Source: Akkermansia muciniphila (GTDB lineage Bacteria; Verrucomicrobiota; Verrucomicrobiia; Limisphaerales; SXTU01). From it: DNA of 64,000 nt. The notes beneath the pieces are model-generated. The model saw only the letters and a program-made list of their open reading frames with translations, searched no databases and was not told where the DNA came from. A program made the position numbers and the translations under genes. Position 1 is the first letter of the stretch; the number at the start of each line of letters is the position of its first letter. Shown here piece by piece: positions 1 to 9,102 of the stretch. The stretch covers positions 81,438 to 145,437 of the forward strand of contig CAMCFN010000003.1 in assembly GCA_945874145.1 (NCBI GenBank), in the 5' to 3' direction.

Positions 1-101
1 TGCAGGTGCGGTCGGGGGGGCAGTTGGCGGCTGTTTCTGGCAGCCAGTGACCGTCAGCAAAGCTGCCAGCAAGGCACCGATCCGGATGTGGCAGGTTGGT
101 T

Positions 102-566
102 TCAAAGGAATTCCCAGCAGTCGAAGCGGGCGGCCTGACCGTAAGGCTCTCCGCGTTCATCGAGGAGATTCCACACCACCGCCTGGGCGATGCGGAAACG
201 CCGGCCGGACTTGGCGATGCGCACGCCGGAGTAATTCGCGATGTGGCCATGCTGGGTCACCTCGGCGAGCAGCCGGGCGCGCTCCTCACGGGCCACGGGT
301 TCGGCCGTGAAGCGCGATGGCGTGCGGGTGAGTTCTTCCCAGGGCGTTTCCCAGAGGGCGAGTGCCGCGCGGTTGCCGTAGTTGAGCACCGGGTCGGTCT
401 GGGTGCCGTGGGAGACGAGGACGAAGGGGGCTTCAAACACGTCACGGGCCAAGGCGCGCGGGTCGGTGGCGGACGGCAGTAAATCCCGCCCGAGCCAGTG
501 CCGAAAGCTCCGGGCCAGCGTGGCTGCGTGGGCGATGGCCCAGTCCGATGCCCAAGGGGCTTCCAT
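102..566 (-). CDS. MEKHLA domain protein
   Basis: A 154-residue soluble protein that is almost entirely one MEKHLA domain, a PAS-like sensor module that also occurs at the C terminus of plant HD-ZIP III factors. The family core is visible: FVLVSHGTQTDPVLNYGN, then ALALWE, TPSRFTAE, YSGVRIAKSGRRF, VVWNLLDERG and a closing GQAARFDCWEF. No signal peptide, membrane segment or output domain is seen, so the ligand and role are unknown; stand-alone bacterial members are usually annotated only by this domain. The start is the first ATG and gives the normal family length. It lies just downstream of a same-strand tRNA gene with no clear operon partner. Confidence 0.88.
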   Translation of the reverse strand: MEAPWASDWAIAHAATLARSFRHWLGRDLLPSATDPRALARDVFEAPFVLVSHGTQTDPVLNYGNRAALALWETPWEELTRTPSRFTAEPVAREERARLLAEVTQHGHIANYSGVRIAKSGRRFRIAQAVVWNLLDERGEPYGQAARFDCWEFL

Positions 567-596
567 GAAAAGGTTGGTCTGGTTGCGGGGAAAAGC

Positions 597-671
597 TGGA
601 GCCAGTGGTCGGTTTCGAACCGACGACCTGCTGTTTACGAAACAGCTGCTCTACCCCTGAGCTACACTGGC
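597..671 (-). tRNA. tRNA-Thr (anticodon CGT)
   Basis: The reverse strand folds into a full cloverleaf. Acceptor GCCAGTG (665-671) pairs with CACTGGC, the D stem is GCTC/GAGC, the anticodon stem GCTGT/ACAGC encloses loop TTCGTAA, and the T arm is GTCGG TTCGAAA CCGAC. Anticodon CGT reads ACG, so it charges threonine. The discriminator base is T at 600, and the 3' CCA is encoded at 597-599. A short GCTTTT follows and may help termination. Confidence 0.96.
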
Positions 672-785
672 AGTGGCAACCGCACCTAGCGTGGTGCCGA
701 TTGCGGGCGGAGTTTGGAAGGGGAAGCATCTAAGGCAAGTAAAATCCCGACAGTAAAATCCCGGCTACGGCCGCGGCTGGCACGT

Positions 786-1973
786 TCAGTAGTCTGCGAT
801 GGAGCCGTCCTTGAGCCGTCCGCGGGTGGGCCACTCGGGCTTGGCCGGCTGCTTGGAGAGTTCGTCCAGCTTGGCTTCATTTACCTCGCAACCGAGACCT
901 GTGCCGGTCGGCAGGGAGGCGTAGCCGTCCTTGTCCACCTCCCAGGTTTTTTGCACGAGATCCTTGGGCGTGATGCTGGGGTAGTATTCGTGAATGAGGA
1001 ACAAAGGCACCGACGCGGAGACATGCAGGCTGGCGGACATGCCTAGATCCGTGGTGACGCTGTGCGGGGCGATGGGGACCTGGTAGGCCTCGCCGAGCAT
1101 CGCAATCTTCAGCAACTGCGACATGCCGCCGGTGTGCGCCATGTCCACCTGGAGGAAATCACCGACGCGTTCCGACAAGTAGGGGATGACCTCCCAGATG
1201 GTGCGGGCCTGCTCGCCGATGGCCAGCGGGATGGAGACATGCTGCTTGATGCGCTTGAATGCCTCCATGTTCCCCGGCACGGCGGGCTCCTCAATGTAGG
1301 TGATGTCGTAGGCCTTGATGGCGCTGGCAAGCTGGATGAGGAACGGCGGCGGCAGCGCGCAGTGGGCGTCGAACATCACCATGCCGTTCGGGCCGACCCG
1401 CTTGCGGGCCTGCTCGATGTTGCGCACATGCCGCTCCATGTCCGCCGGCGTGCCGGAGAATTGCTCCGACCCCGCGCCGACCTTCGTCGCCGTGGCGGAG
1501 GGATACACGCGGACCTTGTCGCGCGTGGGGCCGCCGAGCAGCCGATATACGGGCACGCCCCAGAGTTTGCCGGCGATGTCCCACAAGGCCATGTCAATGC
1601 CCGCCAGCGTGTGCGTCATGAACGGCCCGCCGCGCATGTCGCGGTGCGAGCGGTAAATCTTCTGCCAGAGAAACTCGATGCGGGTTGGGTTCTCGCCGTT
1701 GAGCAGCTCGAACAACGAGCGCGCCAGCATGGCGGCCACGTAGGGCTCCAACTGGTCGATTTCGCCCCAGCCAGCCACACCGTGGTTGGTCTCGATCTTG
1801 AGATATACTTTTCGCGCCACGGGGGTGGCCGTGAGCTTGGTGATGCGGATCGAGCTGCTGCGGTCGGCCACGCTGGCGGCGGGGCTCTCGGCGGCGATGA
1901 GCGTCTGCGTCAGCGCGACTTTGGCGGCGGCCACGGGGCCAAGGGAGGTGAACCAGTCACGGCGATTCCACAT
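786..1973 (-). CDS. Tat-exported enolase-superfamily (mandelate racemase/galactonate dehydratase-like) enzyme
   Basis: About 395 residues. The N terminus NRRDWFTSLG has a twin-arginine motif, so export in folded form is likely. The rest is a mandelate racemase/muconate lactonizing enzyme barrel. The capping domain covers roughly the first 150 residues, followed by ligand-type motifs MFDAHCAL (Asp and His), YIEEPAVP (Glu) and AIGEQ (Glu), then APHSVTT with a candidate catalytic His. The DAH motif resembles galactonate/gluconate dehydratases more than racemases, so sugar-acid dehydration is the best guess; the substrate is unknown. An upstream TTG (1979) is possible, but ATG at 1973 is preferred. 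It is the last gene of a minus-strand run with the phosphoesterase 42 bp upstream. Confidence 0.85.
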   Translation of the reverse strand: MWNRRDWFTSLGPVAAAKVALTQTLIAAESPAASVADRSSSIRITKLTATPVARKVYLKIETNHGVAGWGEIDQLEPYVAAMLARSLFELLNGENPTRIEFLWQKIYRSHRDMRGGPFMTHTLAGIDMALWDIAGKLWGVPVYRLLGGPTRDKVRVYPSATATKVGAGSEQFSGTPADMERHVRNIEQARKRVGPNGMVMFDAHCALPPPFLIQLASAIKAYDITYIEEPAVPGNMEAFKRIKQHVSIPLAIGEQARTIWEVIPYLSERVGDFLQVDMAHTGGMSQLLKIAMLGEAYQVPIAPHSVTTDLGMSASLHVSASVPLFLIHEYYPSITPKDLVQKTWEVDKDGYASLPTGTGLGCEVNEAKLDELSKQPAKPEWPTRGRLKDGSIADY

Positions 1974-2015
1974 AAGCAATCAGGGGTTTTGAAATGAGCG
2001 GGGCAGGAGAATGAT

Positions 2016-3068
2016 TCAAAGCGTGGCTTTCCAAGTCTGGGGCGTCCACCGGCCGGTTTGCCAGCCATCTTTGGTTTCGTATTCGCGGACGAGCAGGCCG
2101 TCACCGCGCACCTCGACATGAAAAAACGCCTGGGCCGGGCCGCTGAAGTGCGCGGCATTGTCCACGTTGAAGACGGCGACGCCCTTGGACGCCTTGGTGG
2201 AGTTGCCGTCCCAGCGGAACACGTTCCGGAAGTGAGTGTGCCCGTAAAAGATCGCCACGCGCCGGTCCTTGATGACGTTGTGGAAGGCCTTCACATCCGC
2301 CGGGTCCCACTCCCACTTGGTGAAATCAGTGTCGGGTTTCTCGACTGTGTAGCGGGCCATGTCCACATGATGCATGAGCACGAGCGGTTGGTCCTTCGTG
2401 GTGTTGGCCGCGAGGTCTTCCTGGAGGAAGGCCAGGCTGTCCATGGCGGCGTAGCGCCGCTTGCGGTTTACGCTCTTATCGGTGCCGACGATCAGACCCA
2501 GCGCGGCGAAATGCACGCCGCCCCAGTCCCATGAGTAATGCAGGCCGTTCGGGCTGATCGCCTTGAGGTTCTGCCGCGCCCGCTGGCGGGCGGCCAGCTT
2601 CTCGATCATGAGTCCGGCGCCGTGGGGGGAATCATGGTTGCCGGTGATCTCCATCACGGGGGGCTGGAGCCGGGTGCAAAATTCTTTGTAGTAAGCGGCC
2701 CATTCGGTGCGCTGCATGATGGCGGACACCGGGCCGGTCTTGTCCCCGGTGTCGATGATGTCGCCGACGTGCAGGATGCCGTTGGGCGCGGGGACCTTGC
2801 CGCCGCCGGCGTCCGCTGAAATCTCCGTGCCGGGCAGGCGATTGAGCGTATCCACCAACTGATGAGTGTAGGCGGCGGAAGTGGCGTCCATGCGTTCCGG
2901 CTCCGTTTTTTCCGCGAGGAAATGAGTGTCGCCGACGACAAAGAAACTGGCACTGGGAGCGGTGGCTTCAGCCCGGAGTGGCAGCGCGGCGCTGCTGAGG
3001 GCGAGGCCGGCTTGCTGGAGGAATGCGCGACGATTAAGGGTGTTTGCGGCGGCGGGCGTGGCGGGCAT
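2016..3068 (-). CDS. Tat-exported calcineurin-like metallophosphoesterase
   Basis: 350 residues. The N terminus has the twin-arginine motif NRRAFLQQAG and a hydrophobic stretch ending in an Ala-rich cleavage region, so the protein should be periplasmic. The five metal-binding blocks of the calcineurin-like fold are present in order: VVGDTHF, HVGDIIDTGD, EITGNHD, LMHHVD and FYGHTHF. These ligands hold two metals for phosphoester hydrolysis. The overall shape resembles secreted acid phosphatase/purple phosphatase relatives. The substrate cannot be read from sequence. It sits between the large propeller gene (69 bp upstream) and the enolase-superfamily gene, same strand, probably one transcript. 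Confidence 0.9.
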   Translation of the reverse strand: MPATPAAANTLNRRAFLQQAGLALSSAALPLRAEATAPSASFFVVGDTHFLAEKTEPERMDATSAAYTHQLVDTLNRLPGTEISADAGGGKVPAPNGILHVGDIIDTGDKTGPVSAIMQRTEWAAYYKEFCTRLQPPVMEITGNHDSPHGAGLMIEKLAARQRARQNLKAISPNGLHYSWDWGGVHFAALGLIVGTDKSVNRKRRYAAMDSLAFLQEDLAANTTKDQPLVLMHHVDMARYTVEKPDTDFTKWEWDPADVKAFHNVIKDRRVAIFYGHTHFRNVFRWDGNSTKASKGVAVFNVDNAAHFSGPAQAFFHVEVRGDGLLVREYETKDGWQTGRWTPQTWKATL

Positions 3069-3137
3069 GTGGGAAGAACAGACGTGGGCATCAGCTCATC
3101 GCTTCGCAGGCAAAATGCAGGTGCATGGTGCTGCGGC

Positions 3138-6100
3138 TCATTCGGCCCCGGGCGGCACGAAGGCCACGGTGGACTGGATCGCGTGGTAGCAGGTGCAGCC
3201 TGAACTGGCCTCCACCTGCACGATCACCCCGCCGGCCGGGATGATGTTGATCAGGCAGCCGGGGCGCATGCCGGTGAAGGCCATCAAGGTGCCGCCGGTG
3301 CCAGCATCGCGCATCACGGTGTAACCATCGCGGTAGAACAGCATCCCGGCGGACGCGGACATCTGGCCGCACGCGCCGTTGGGCGGGACGGACCACGGGA
3401 TGGGGCCCTTGGGGCCGGGCTTCATCACGGTCGCTCCGGATTGGAGGTCGTAGGCCTTGGGCCGGCCGATGACGTGGTTGCCAACCAGCACCGGCCGGAC
3501 GCGATTGCCGATGGCCTGGTTCCAGAGCTGCGAGCCATCGCTGGCGGACAACGCCAGCGCGCGGCGTTCATGTTCATCGCCCTTGGCCGCACCATAGGCG
3601 TTGTAAATGCCGGCGAGCAGAACCACGCCGTTCTTCGCGGTGAGACAAAGGCTGCTGGTCCAGCCGCCGCACAGGGTGAGGTCGTGATCCTTAGCCCATA
3701 GGGTTTTGCCCGTGGCGAGGTCGAGCGCGACCACCGTGCGGAGGTAGGGCGGCGGCGGGCCTTCGGGCTTGGGGGCCTTGCCCTTGGCGGCGAGTTTATA
3801 GGCCTCGGCCACGGTGGGCACCTTGGGCGCGGCGGTCTGTCCACGATGCTCGACGAGAAACAGCTTGCCGCCTTGGAGGGCGAACGTGCTGTTGCGGATG
3901 GCGGGGCTGTCGTAACGCCATTTCAACTGATCCGTGAGCAGGTCATACGCGAAGATGGTGCTGCTAAACTGGTAGCCCGCCGAGGTGCTGCCGATGAGCA
4001 GATCGCCCTCCGCCGCCACGTAAGCCCAGACTCCACGGGTGCCATCCGGTCCGGCGGGCACGGGATACGTCTTGCGGGTCTCGCCCGTGGCGAGGTCCAG
4101 CCGGTGGCATTCCTTGTCGGCGGCCACGAACAGGCCATGCGGGGAGCAGGCTAGGTTGCCGCAGTCCTGCGTGATGTCGAGCCGCTCGGCCCCGGGAAAT
4201 TCCCGCTCCCAGTAGGGCAGGCCGTTGTAGGCGTCGAAGCTCAGGAGCAGCGGCATTTTCGTGAGCTGGCGATAGCCTTGCACAAACATGCGGCCGGCGA
4301 TGGACAGCGGGGCTTCGCTGCGGCGGTGGCGGTCGTGCATCTTGTCCGCGCCGGGCTCGCCATACCACAACACCTCGGGCCGGCCCCGCACGCGCTCGTC
4401 ATCGGAGGAGCCGGTGTTGCCCGCGTCGGCGTATTGGTGCGTCCAGTCACGGGCACCGGGGAGCTGGCCGCGAACCAGTTTGGTCCAGGTGCCGGAAGTG
4501 CCGAGCGAGACGGTGGCCACGCTGCCGGCCTTGGCCCACGTGGCGGCGGGTGAAGCGGTGCCGGCGAGCAGGATGCCGCCATGGGGCTTCAGCACGCGCA
4601 ACACCTCACGCTCGGTCGCAGCACCCTGACCCAACACGGTCCCATCCACGACCACGAGGTTCGCAAAATACGGCGGATACGGCAGCCCGTTGGTCTGGCC
4701 GGCGGGCACCACGTCCACCTCCACTTTGGCACCATAAACGCCGGCGGCGGCCAGCGCGGCCCGGGTGGTGGCCGCCCGGGCGGGATCGGTTTCGGCCACA
4801 TGGATCTTTAAGCTGGAGCGGCGTGCGAGCTCGTGGGCCAGACGGCCGGCATCGCCGCCGATGACGAGTCCGTAGCCGCGCTGAATGCCCGTCTGCTTGA
4901 GAATTGCCTCGGCCTGGGCGGCGATGCGTCCGGTGGCATCGGCCGGCGGGTTGCCCGGTGCGGGTTTGCCCGCCAGCGCGGCCGGTGCGCCGGGGCCAAA
5001 GCAGTGCAGGCGGCCGTTGCCGGTGCTCACGATGAGCCGGCCATTGGCCACGGCCAAGCCCTTGGCCAGCCCGTCCACCTTGCCCGTCCAAACGGACTTG
5101 CCGGTCGTGATGTCCACGGCGAAGACGGAGTTGGAGCCGCCCACGATCACGTGTGTCCCAGTCGCGATGAGCAATTGGAGCTGCGGTCCGTTGAAGGTCC
5201 AGCGGGCGGCTTCCTTGGGCAGCGTGCCCCGGCGCGGTGCGGCATCGGCGGCGGCGCGATCAATCGCGGTGACGACATTGTGGCGCTCGGTCGTGTCGCG
5301 TCCGTATCTCGGCGGCGGTGGCCCGGTGAGGCGGAAGTAATGGCTGCGGGTGGCCAGCAGTTGGGCGGCTTCCTTGAGAGTGGAGACATGCTTGCCGTCG
5401 GGCGTGTAGCAATGCAGCTCGTTCTGCGATCCGAGGTAGTAGAGGTCGTCCACCAGCACACCGTAATCACCGCTCACGACGCCTTTGCTGGGGACAATCA
5501 GGTAGGTCTTCACCATGGAGCCGCGCGAAGCCCCGTCCGCGCGGGCGTAAGCCAGCGGTGCGGTGCGACCACACGGAACGTAGAGCTGGTCCGCCGTGGC
5601 GAGCAGGTAGCCTTGCGGCGCGAGCGCCACATACGCCTCGCCGGACTTGGGCGCGGCCGTGGTCTTCCACAGCGGCTTCCCCGTGGCGGCGTCGAACGCG
5701 GCCACCGCTGTCTCGCGGGCGGGGAAAATTCCCGCCCCGCAATACGCCACGCCACCGTCCACCAGGACGCTCGTTCGGACCGGCCACAAGGAACTCATCC
5801 GCCCTGCGCCGAGAATGCGCGTGGTGCCCGCGCCCGGCCGCGCGCTCCACACCAGGCGACCTTCCCTGGCGTCGAGGCAATACACCAGCCCGTCATCTGA
5901 ACCAGCATACACGCGGCCTTCTGCCACGGTGGGGGCCAGCCGCACCGGGCCTTCGGTGAAGAAGGTCCAACGCTGCGCACCCGTTCGTGCGTCCACCGCG
6001 TGGATGCCGTTGTCCACCACCGAACCGAAAAAGACCGTGTCACCCGCCATTGCCACATGGGTGGCGTCATCGAAGGCAAGCTTGGGCAGCTCGTTGTAGC

Positions 6101-6311
6101 CCGGCTGCGGACTCGGCCACGCCCGCGTCGGCTCGGCCGGCGGGGTGTAACTCCAGAGTTCTCCTAGTGGCAGGGCGAGCGTCTCCTGCGACACTCCGCT
6201 GCGCGCGCGGTCGTGCATGTAAGTCGGCCAGTCTTCGGCCGGGGCCGAAGCTCCCAGCAGGAGTCCGGCGAGCAGCAACGCTTGCCGCGCGCCGAGCTGG
6301 ACTTTGCCCAT
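3138..6311 (-). CDS. Secreted PQQ-type beta-propeller protein with internal methyltransferase-like domain
   Basis: 1057 residues from ATG 6311, chosen because a signal peptide follows directly (LLLAGLLLGASAPAEDW). The mature protein opens with DWPTYMHDRARSG, typical of outer-membrane PQQ-like propellers. Repeats such as VAAFDAATGKPLW, VFAVDITTGKSVW and VVALDLATGKTLW recur through residues 30-450 and 600-1050. Between them, around residues 453-595, is a Rossmann methyltransferase-like segment: a glycine-rich motif I (VIGGDAGRLAHELA), an acidic strand end (HVAETDP) and a late VLKPHGG motif. This insertion is known from planctomycete and verrucomicrobial propeller proteins but has no assigned reaction. 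It heads a three-gene minus-strand set. A divergent 200-bp gap separates it from the methyltransferase gene at 6512. Confidence 0.88.
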   Translation of the reverse strand: MGKVQLGARQALLLAGLLLGASAPAEDWPTYMHDRARSGVSQETLALPLGELWSYTPPAEPTRAWPSPQPGYNELPKLAFDDATHVAMAGDTVFFGSVVDNGIHAVDARTGAQRWTFFTEGPVRLAPTVAEGRVYAGSDDGLVYCLDAREGRLVWSARPGAGTTRILGAGRMSSLWPVRTSVLVDGGVAYCGAGIFPARETAVAAFDAATGKPLWKTTAAPKSGEAYVALAPQGYLLATADQLYVPCGRTAPLAYARADGASRGSMVKTYLIVPSKGVVSGDYGVLVDDLYYLGSQNELHCYTPDGKHVSTLKEAAQLLATRSHYFRLTGPPPPRYGRDTTERHNVVTAIDRAAADAAPRRGTLPKEAARWTFNGPQLQLLIATGTHVIVGGSNSVFAVDITTGKSVWTGKVDGLAKGLAVANGRLIVSTGNGRLHCFGPGAPAALAGKPAPGNPPADATGRIAAQAEAILKQTGIQRGYGLVIGGDAGRLAHELARRSSLKIHVAETDPARAATTRAALAAAGVYGAKVEVDVVPAGQTNGLPYPPYFANLVVVDGTVLGQGAATEREVLRVLKPHGGILLAGTASPAATWAKAGSVATVSLGTSGTWTKLVRGQLPGARDWTHQYADAGNTGSSDDERVRGRPEVLWYGEPGADKMHDRHRRSEAPLSIAGRMFVQGYRQLTKMPLLLSFDAYNGLPYWEREFPGAERLDITQDCGNLACSPHGLFVAADKECHRLDLATGETRKTYPVPAGPDGTRGVWAYVAAEGDLLIGSTSAGYQFSSTIFAYDLLTDQLKWRYDSPAIRNSTFALQGGKLFLVEHRGQTAAPKVPTVAEAYKLAAKGKAPKPEGPPPPYLRTVVALDLATGKTLWAKDHDLTLCGGWTSSLCLTAKNGVVLLAGIYNAYGAAKGDEHERRALALSASDGSQLWNQAIGNRVRPVLVGNHVIGRPKAYDLQSGATVMKPGPKGPIPWSVPPNGACGQMSASAGMLFYRDGYTVMRDAGTGGTLMAFTGMRPGCLINIIPAGGVIVQVEASSGCTCYHAIQSTVAFVPPGAE

Positions 6312-6511
6312 GAAGGTTTTGGAACTCCTGATTTTGGACCTGAGGCAAAGGGGGGTCATGGCTGGTGCGATGCGAGCATGTTAGCTGAGGGAAGATGGAC
6401 GCTGCCAAGCAAGGAATCCTCCAATGACTCGTGCGCCTTTTGGTCCGGCAGATATATTTTCTTCGTGCCCATTCGTTCCGGTTCATGGTTTGCTTCCCGC
6501 GTCTTCAAAAC

Positions 6512-7447
6512 ATGTCCGACCTCATCAAGAATGCCGCCAAGCGCGGCTTGAAGCAGGCCGCGCGCTGGGCCAGCACCGGCAAGAACCTCCCACGGCTCAA
6601 GGGCATGCAAGCGTGGTGGCAGCGGCATGTCGGCAACCAGAACGAGATCAACGCCCTGCGCGAGCAATATGCCGGCCTGATCCACGCGGCGGACAAGCGC
6701 ACCCTGCTGGCCGCCCACGAGCGGAAGATCCACTCACAGTTTGGCGAGGATGGCCTGCTGCTGCATTTCTTTTCTAAGATTGGTGCGCCGAACAAGACCT
6801 TCATCGAGTTCGGCATCGAGGACGGCACGGAGTGCAATGCCGCCAATCTCGCACTGCACTTCGGCTGGGGCGGCTTGTTTCTGGAGGGCAGCGACTCGCT
6901 GGCGGACCGGGCCCGGCTTTTCTACCACCGGGAACATGCCATTCCGGCGGATCATGTGAAGATTCGCACCGCCTTCATCACCCGGGAAAACGTCAACGAC
7001 CTCTTCCTGCAAAACGGCCTGCGCGGGGAAATCGACTTCCTCTCGGTGGACGTGGACGGCGTGGACTACTGGCTCTACGAAGCCATCACGGTGGTCCAAC
7101 CGCGCTTGGTGGTGTTGGAATTCAGCACCACCTATGGCCCGGATCGTTCGCTCACCGTCCCGTATGAGCCGGCGTTCGAGCGGTATGCGAAGCATCCGAG
7201 CGGCTACTATCAAGGGGCTTCCCTGCTGGCGTTGACCAAACTGGCCGAGCGCAAGGGTCTTGTGCTGGTCGGTTGCGGCACGGCGGGGGCCAACGCCTTC
7301 TTCGTGCGCCGCGATTTGGCGGCGGCGGCCGGGTTGCCCACCTACACGCCGGCGGAAGCGTATGAGATCAACGCCGTCTGGCGGGCACGCCATACGGACC
7401 CGGACGCCTTCGAGGTCATCAAGCATTTGCCCCTGATCGAGGTCTAG
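6512..7447 (+). CDS. FkbM-like SAM-dependent methyltransferase
   Basis: 311 residues from ATG 6512; a longer frame reaches back to 6431 but has no domain support. The central part resembles FkbM-type methyltransferases: FIEFGIEDGTECN as the SAM-binding loop, GGLFLEGSD as the acidic strand, then IDFLSVDVDGVDYW and VVLEFSTTYG. In this family an internal lysine is often replaced, as here (VDVDGVD rather than LKIDIEG), so catalysis is likely but not certain. The first 90 residues are helical and basic. It begins a tight plus-strand run (13 bp, then 2 bp gaps) with a glycosyltransferase and a second FkbM enzyme. This suggests methylation of a surface polysaccharide. Confidence 0.72.
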   Translation: MSDLIKNAAKRGLKQAARWASTGKNLPRLKGMQAWWQRHVGNQNEINALREQYAGLIHAADKRTLLAAHERKIHSQFGEDGLLLHFFSKIGAPNKTFIEFGIEDGTECNAANLALHFGWGGLFLEGSDSLADRARLFYHREHAIPADHVKIRTAFITRENVNDLFLQNGLRGEIDFLSVDVDGVDYWLYEAITVVQPRLVVLEFSTTYGPDRSLTVPYEPAFERYAKHPSGYYQGASLLALTKLAERKGLVLVGCGTAGANAFFVRRDLAAAAGLPTYTPAEAYEINAVWRARHTDPDAFEVIKHLPLIEV

Positions 7448-7460
7448 CGCCCCAGCCTGC

Positions 7461-8225
7461 ATGAACACCAAAAGAGGCATTCTGTTCGTCGCTTGCGGGG
7501 AAAAATATGTGGAAGAGGCGAAGACGGCGATTGCGTCCTGCCGCGCGCACCTCAAGGGCTATCCCATTGCCTTGGTCACTGATTCCAAGTCCGTTCCGGC
7601 CGGTCTGGTGGACTTGATTATCCCGTTGGAAAAGCCGGAGAAGAGCTTCGCCGTCAAAATCCAACCGCTCATCAACACCCCGTTCGAGGAGACGCTCTTC
7701 CTCGACACGGACGTGCTGGTTTGCGAGCCATGCGACGAAATCTTCGCCCCATTGGAGCGCTACGATCTGGCCATCGCGCATGATCCTTACCGGACTTCCT
7801 ACAAGATCGAGACGCTCCCAGTCAGCATCCCCATGCCCAACACCGGGGTGATTGTTTACAAGCGCACCGAGGGCGTGCTGCGCATGTTTCGCCGGTGGGA
7901 AGAGCGGCATCGGAATCACTTTGGGAAGCACCACGGCAATGATCAGCCGGCCTTCCGTGAAGCCATGTTCGAGGCCGACATCCGGCATTTCATCCTGCCC
8001 CCGGAATACAACCTGCGCACCTTCTTCCCCTCGATGATCGGCGGCCACATTGATGTGAAGATCATCCACGAGCACACCCCCTACCTACACGAGATTGCTC
8101 GTGTGCTGAAGCGTGCCCACGCCACGGGGGCTCCGACTATTTACGGCCGTCTCAAACCAGGGCTGGTCTGGTTTTACTATTTCACCAAGGTCCGCCGCGT
8201 GCTCAACCGCTGGTTGAACAAATAA
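7461..8225 (+). CDS. Glycosyltransferase, nucleotide-sugar type (GT-A fold)
   Basis: 254 residues. It starts with a Rossmann-like strand GILFVACGEKYVEEA, continues with IALVTDSKS, and has the metal-binding DxD motif in LFLDTDVLVCEP near residue 82. Later blocks are MPNTGVIVYKR and NDQPAFREAMFEADI, the latter like the Asp-Gln block of GT8-type or GT77-type enzymes. No membrane segment is present, so it should act in the cytoplasm on a lipid- or protein-linked acceptor. The donor sugar is unknown. Its position between two FkbM-like methyltransferase genes with almost no gap points to one pathway making a methylated glycan. Confidence 0.78.
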   Translation: MNTKRGILFVACGEKYVEEAKTAIASCRAHLKGYPIALVTDSKSVPAGLVDLIIPLEKPEKSFAVKIQPLINTPFEETLFLDTDVLVCEPCDEIFAPLERYDLAIAHDPYRTSYKIETLPVSIPMPNTGVIVYKRTEGVLRMFRRWEERHRNHFGKHHGNDQPAFREAMFEADIRHFILPPEYNLRTFFPSMIGGHIDVKIIHEHTPYLHEIARVLKRAHATGAPTIYGRLKPGLVWFYYFTKVRRVLNRWLNK

Positions 8226-8227
8226 CC

Positions 8228-9085
8228 ATGAGCCTTCTCGCTTCCTTTGAGTTTCTCCGTGACCGCCGCCGCATCCTGCGGTTGCCCAACGCCAAACCCA
8301 GTGCCAAGGCGATTTACCACGCCTGGCTCCAGCTCCGCCGCTTCCCGAGGGCCAACCGCGACAAGCCGCTGGCCATTGAACTGGGCAACACCGTCATCCA
8401 CGCGCAGAACTGGCTGGAGCTGTCGTTCCTGTTCGAGGAGGTCTTTGTGGGGAACGAGTATCTGGTGAAGCTCCCCCGCCGCGACCCGGTCATCATTGAT
8501 TGCGGTGCGAACATCGGCTGCGCCACGCTCTACTTCAAGTTGCACTACCCCGACGCGCGCATCCTCGCCTTCGAGCCGAACCCGTTCTGCTTCGAGATGC
8601 TCAAGCAGAACGTCGAGGTGAACGGTTTGAAAGACGTCTCACTGGTGCAAGCCGCCTGTGCCAGCGCGCCGGGCACGACGACCTTCCATGTGAACCCCGG
8701 CTTCTCGCCGATGAGCAGCGCCATCGGCAACCGCGACGAGAAGCAGAAGACCGTGCCCATCGAGGTGCGGCTGGTGAAGCTTTCCGATTCCATCCATGAA
8801 GACGTGGACCTGCTCAAGCTCGACATCGAGGGCGGCGAGTGGGAGGTCTTCGCGGACCTAGTGGCGAGCGGCAAGCTGGCGCGCATCCACCGCATGGCCA
8901 TCGAGTATCACCACCGCTACGGCACGACGGAGGTGAAGATGAGCCGCTTCCTCAAGATTCTGGAAGACGCGGGCTACACCTACTCCGTAGCCGTCAACAT
9001 CAAGGCCGAGCGCCGCTTCATGGGCGTGTTCCAGGACGTGATGATTTACGCGGTGAAGCTGGGGATTGAAGACAAGGCGGGTTAG
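8228..9085 (+). CDS. FkbM family methyltransferase
   Basis: 285 residues starting 2 bp after the glycosyltransferase stop. It carries the full FkbM signature: VIIDCGANIGCATLYFKLHYP (SAM loop), ILAFEPNPFCFEMLKQN, ACASAPGTTTFHVN, then VDLLKLDIEGGEWEVF and RIHRMAIEYHHRY. FkbM enzymes O-methylate sugars or polyketide hydroxyls. With the glycosyltransferase upstream, a role in O-methylating a surface glycan is reasonable. The N-terminal 80 residues are a basic helical region seen in similar polysaccharide-cluster members. Confidence 0.88.
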   Translation: MSLLASFEFLRDRRRILRLPNAKPSAKAIYHAWLQLRRFPRANRDKPLAIELGNTVIHAQNWLELSFLFEEVFVGNEYLVKLPRRDPVIIDCGANIGCATLYFKLHYPDARILAFEPNPFCFEMLKQNVEVNGLKDVSLVQAACASAPGTTTFHVNPGFSPMSSAIGNRDEKQKTVPIEVRLVKLSDSIHEDVDLLKLDIEGGEWEVFADLVASGKLARIHRMAIEYHHRYGTTEVKMSRFLKILEDAGYTYSVAVNIKAERRFMGVFQDVMIYAVKLGIEDKAG

Positions 9086-9102
9086 CCGTATAGCTTGCCG
9101 GC

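Noticed and set aside
738..763. Two copies of AGTAAAATCCCG 14 bp apart
   Set aside because: Only 12 bp each and no link to a gene or family; could be chance or an att-like remnant beside the tRNA, but no integrase is present.
4833..5900. 355-residue plus-strand frame opposite the large propeller gene
   Set aside because: Antisense shadow; the propeller repeats on the minus strand are unmistakable.
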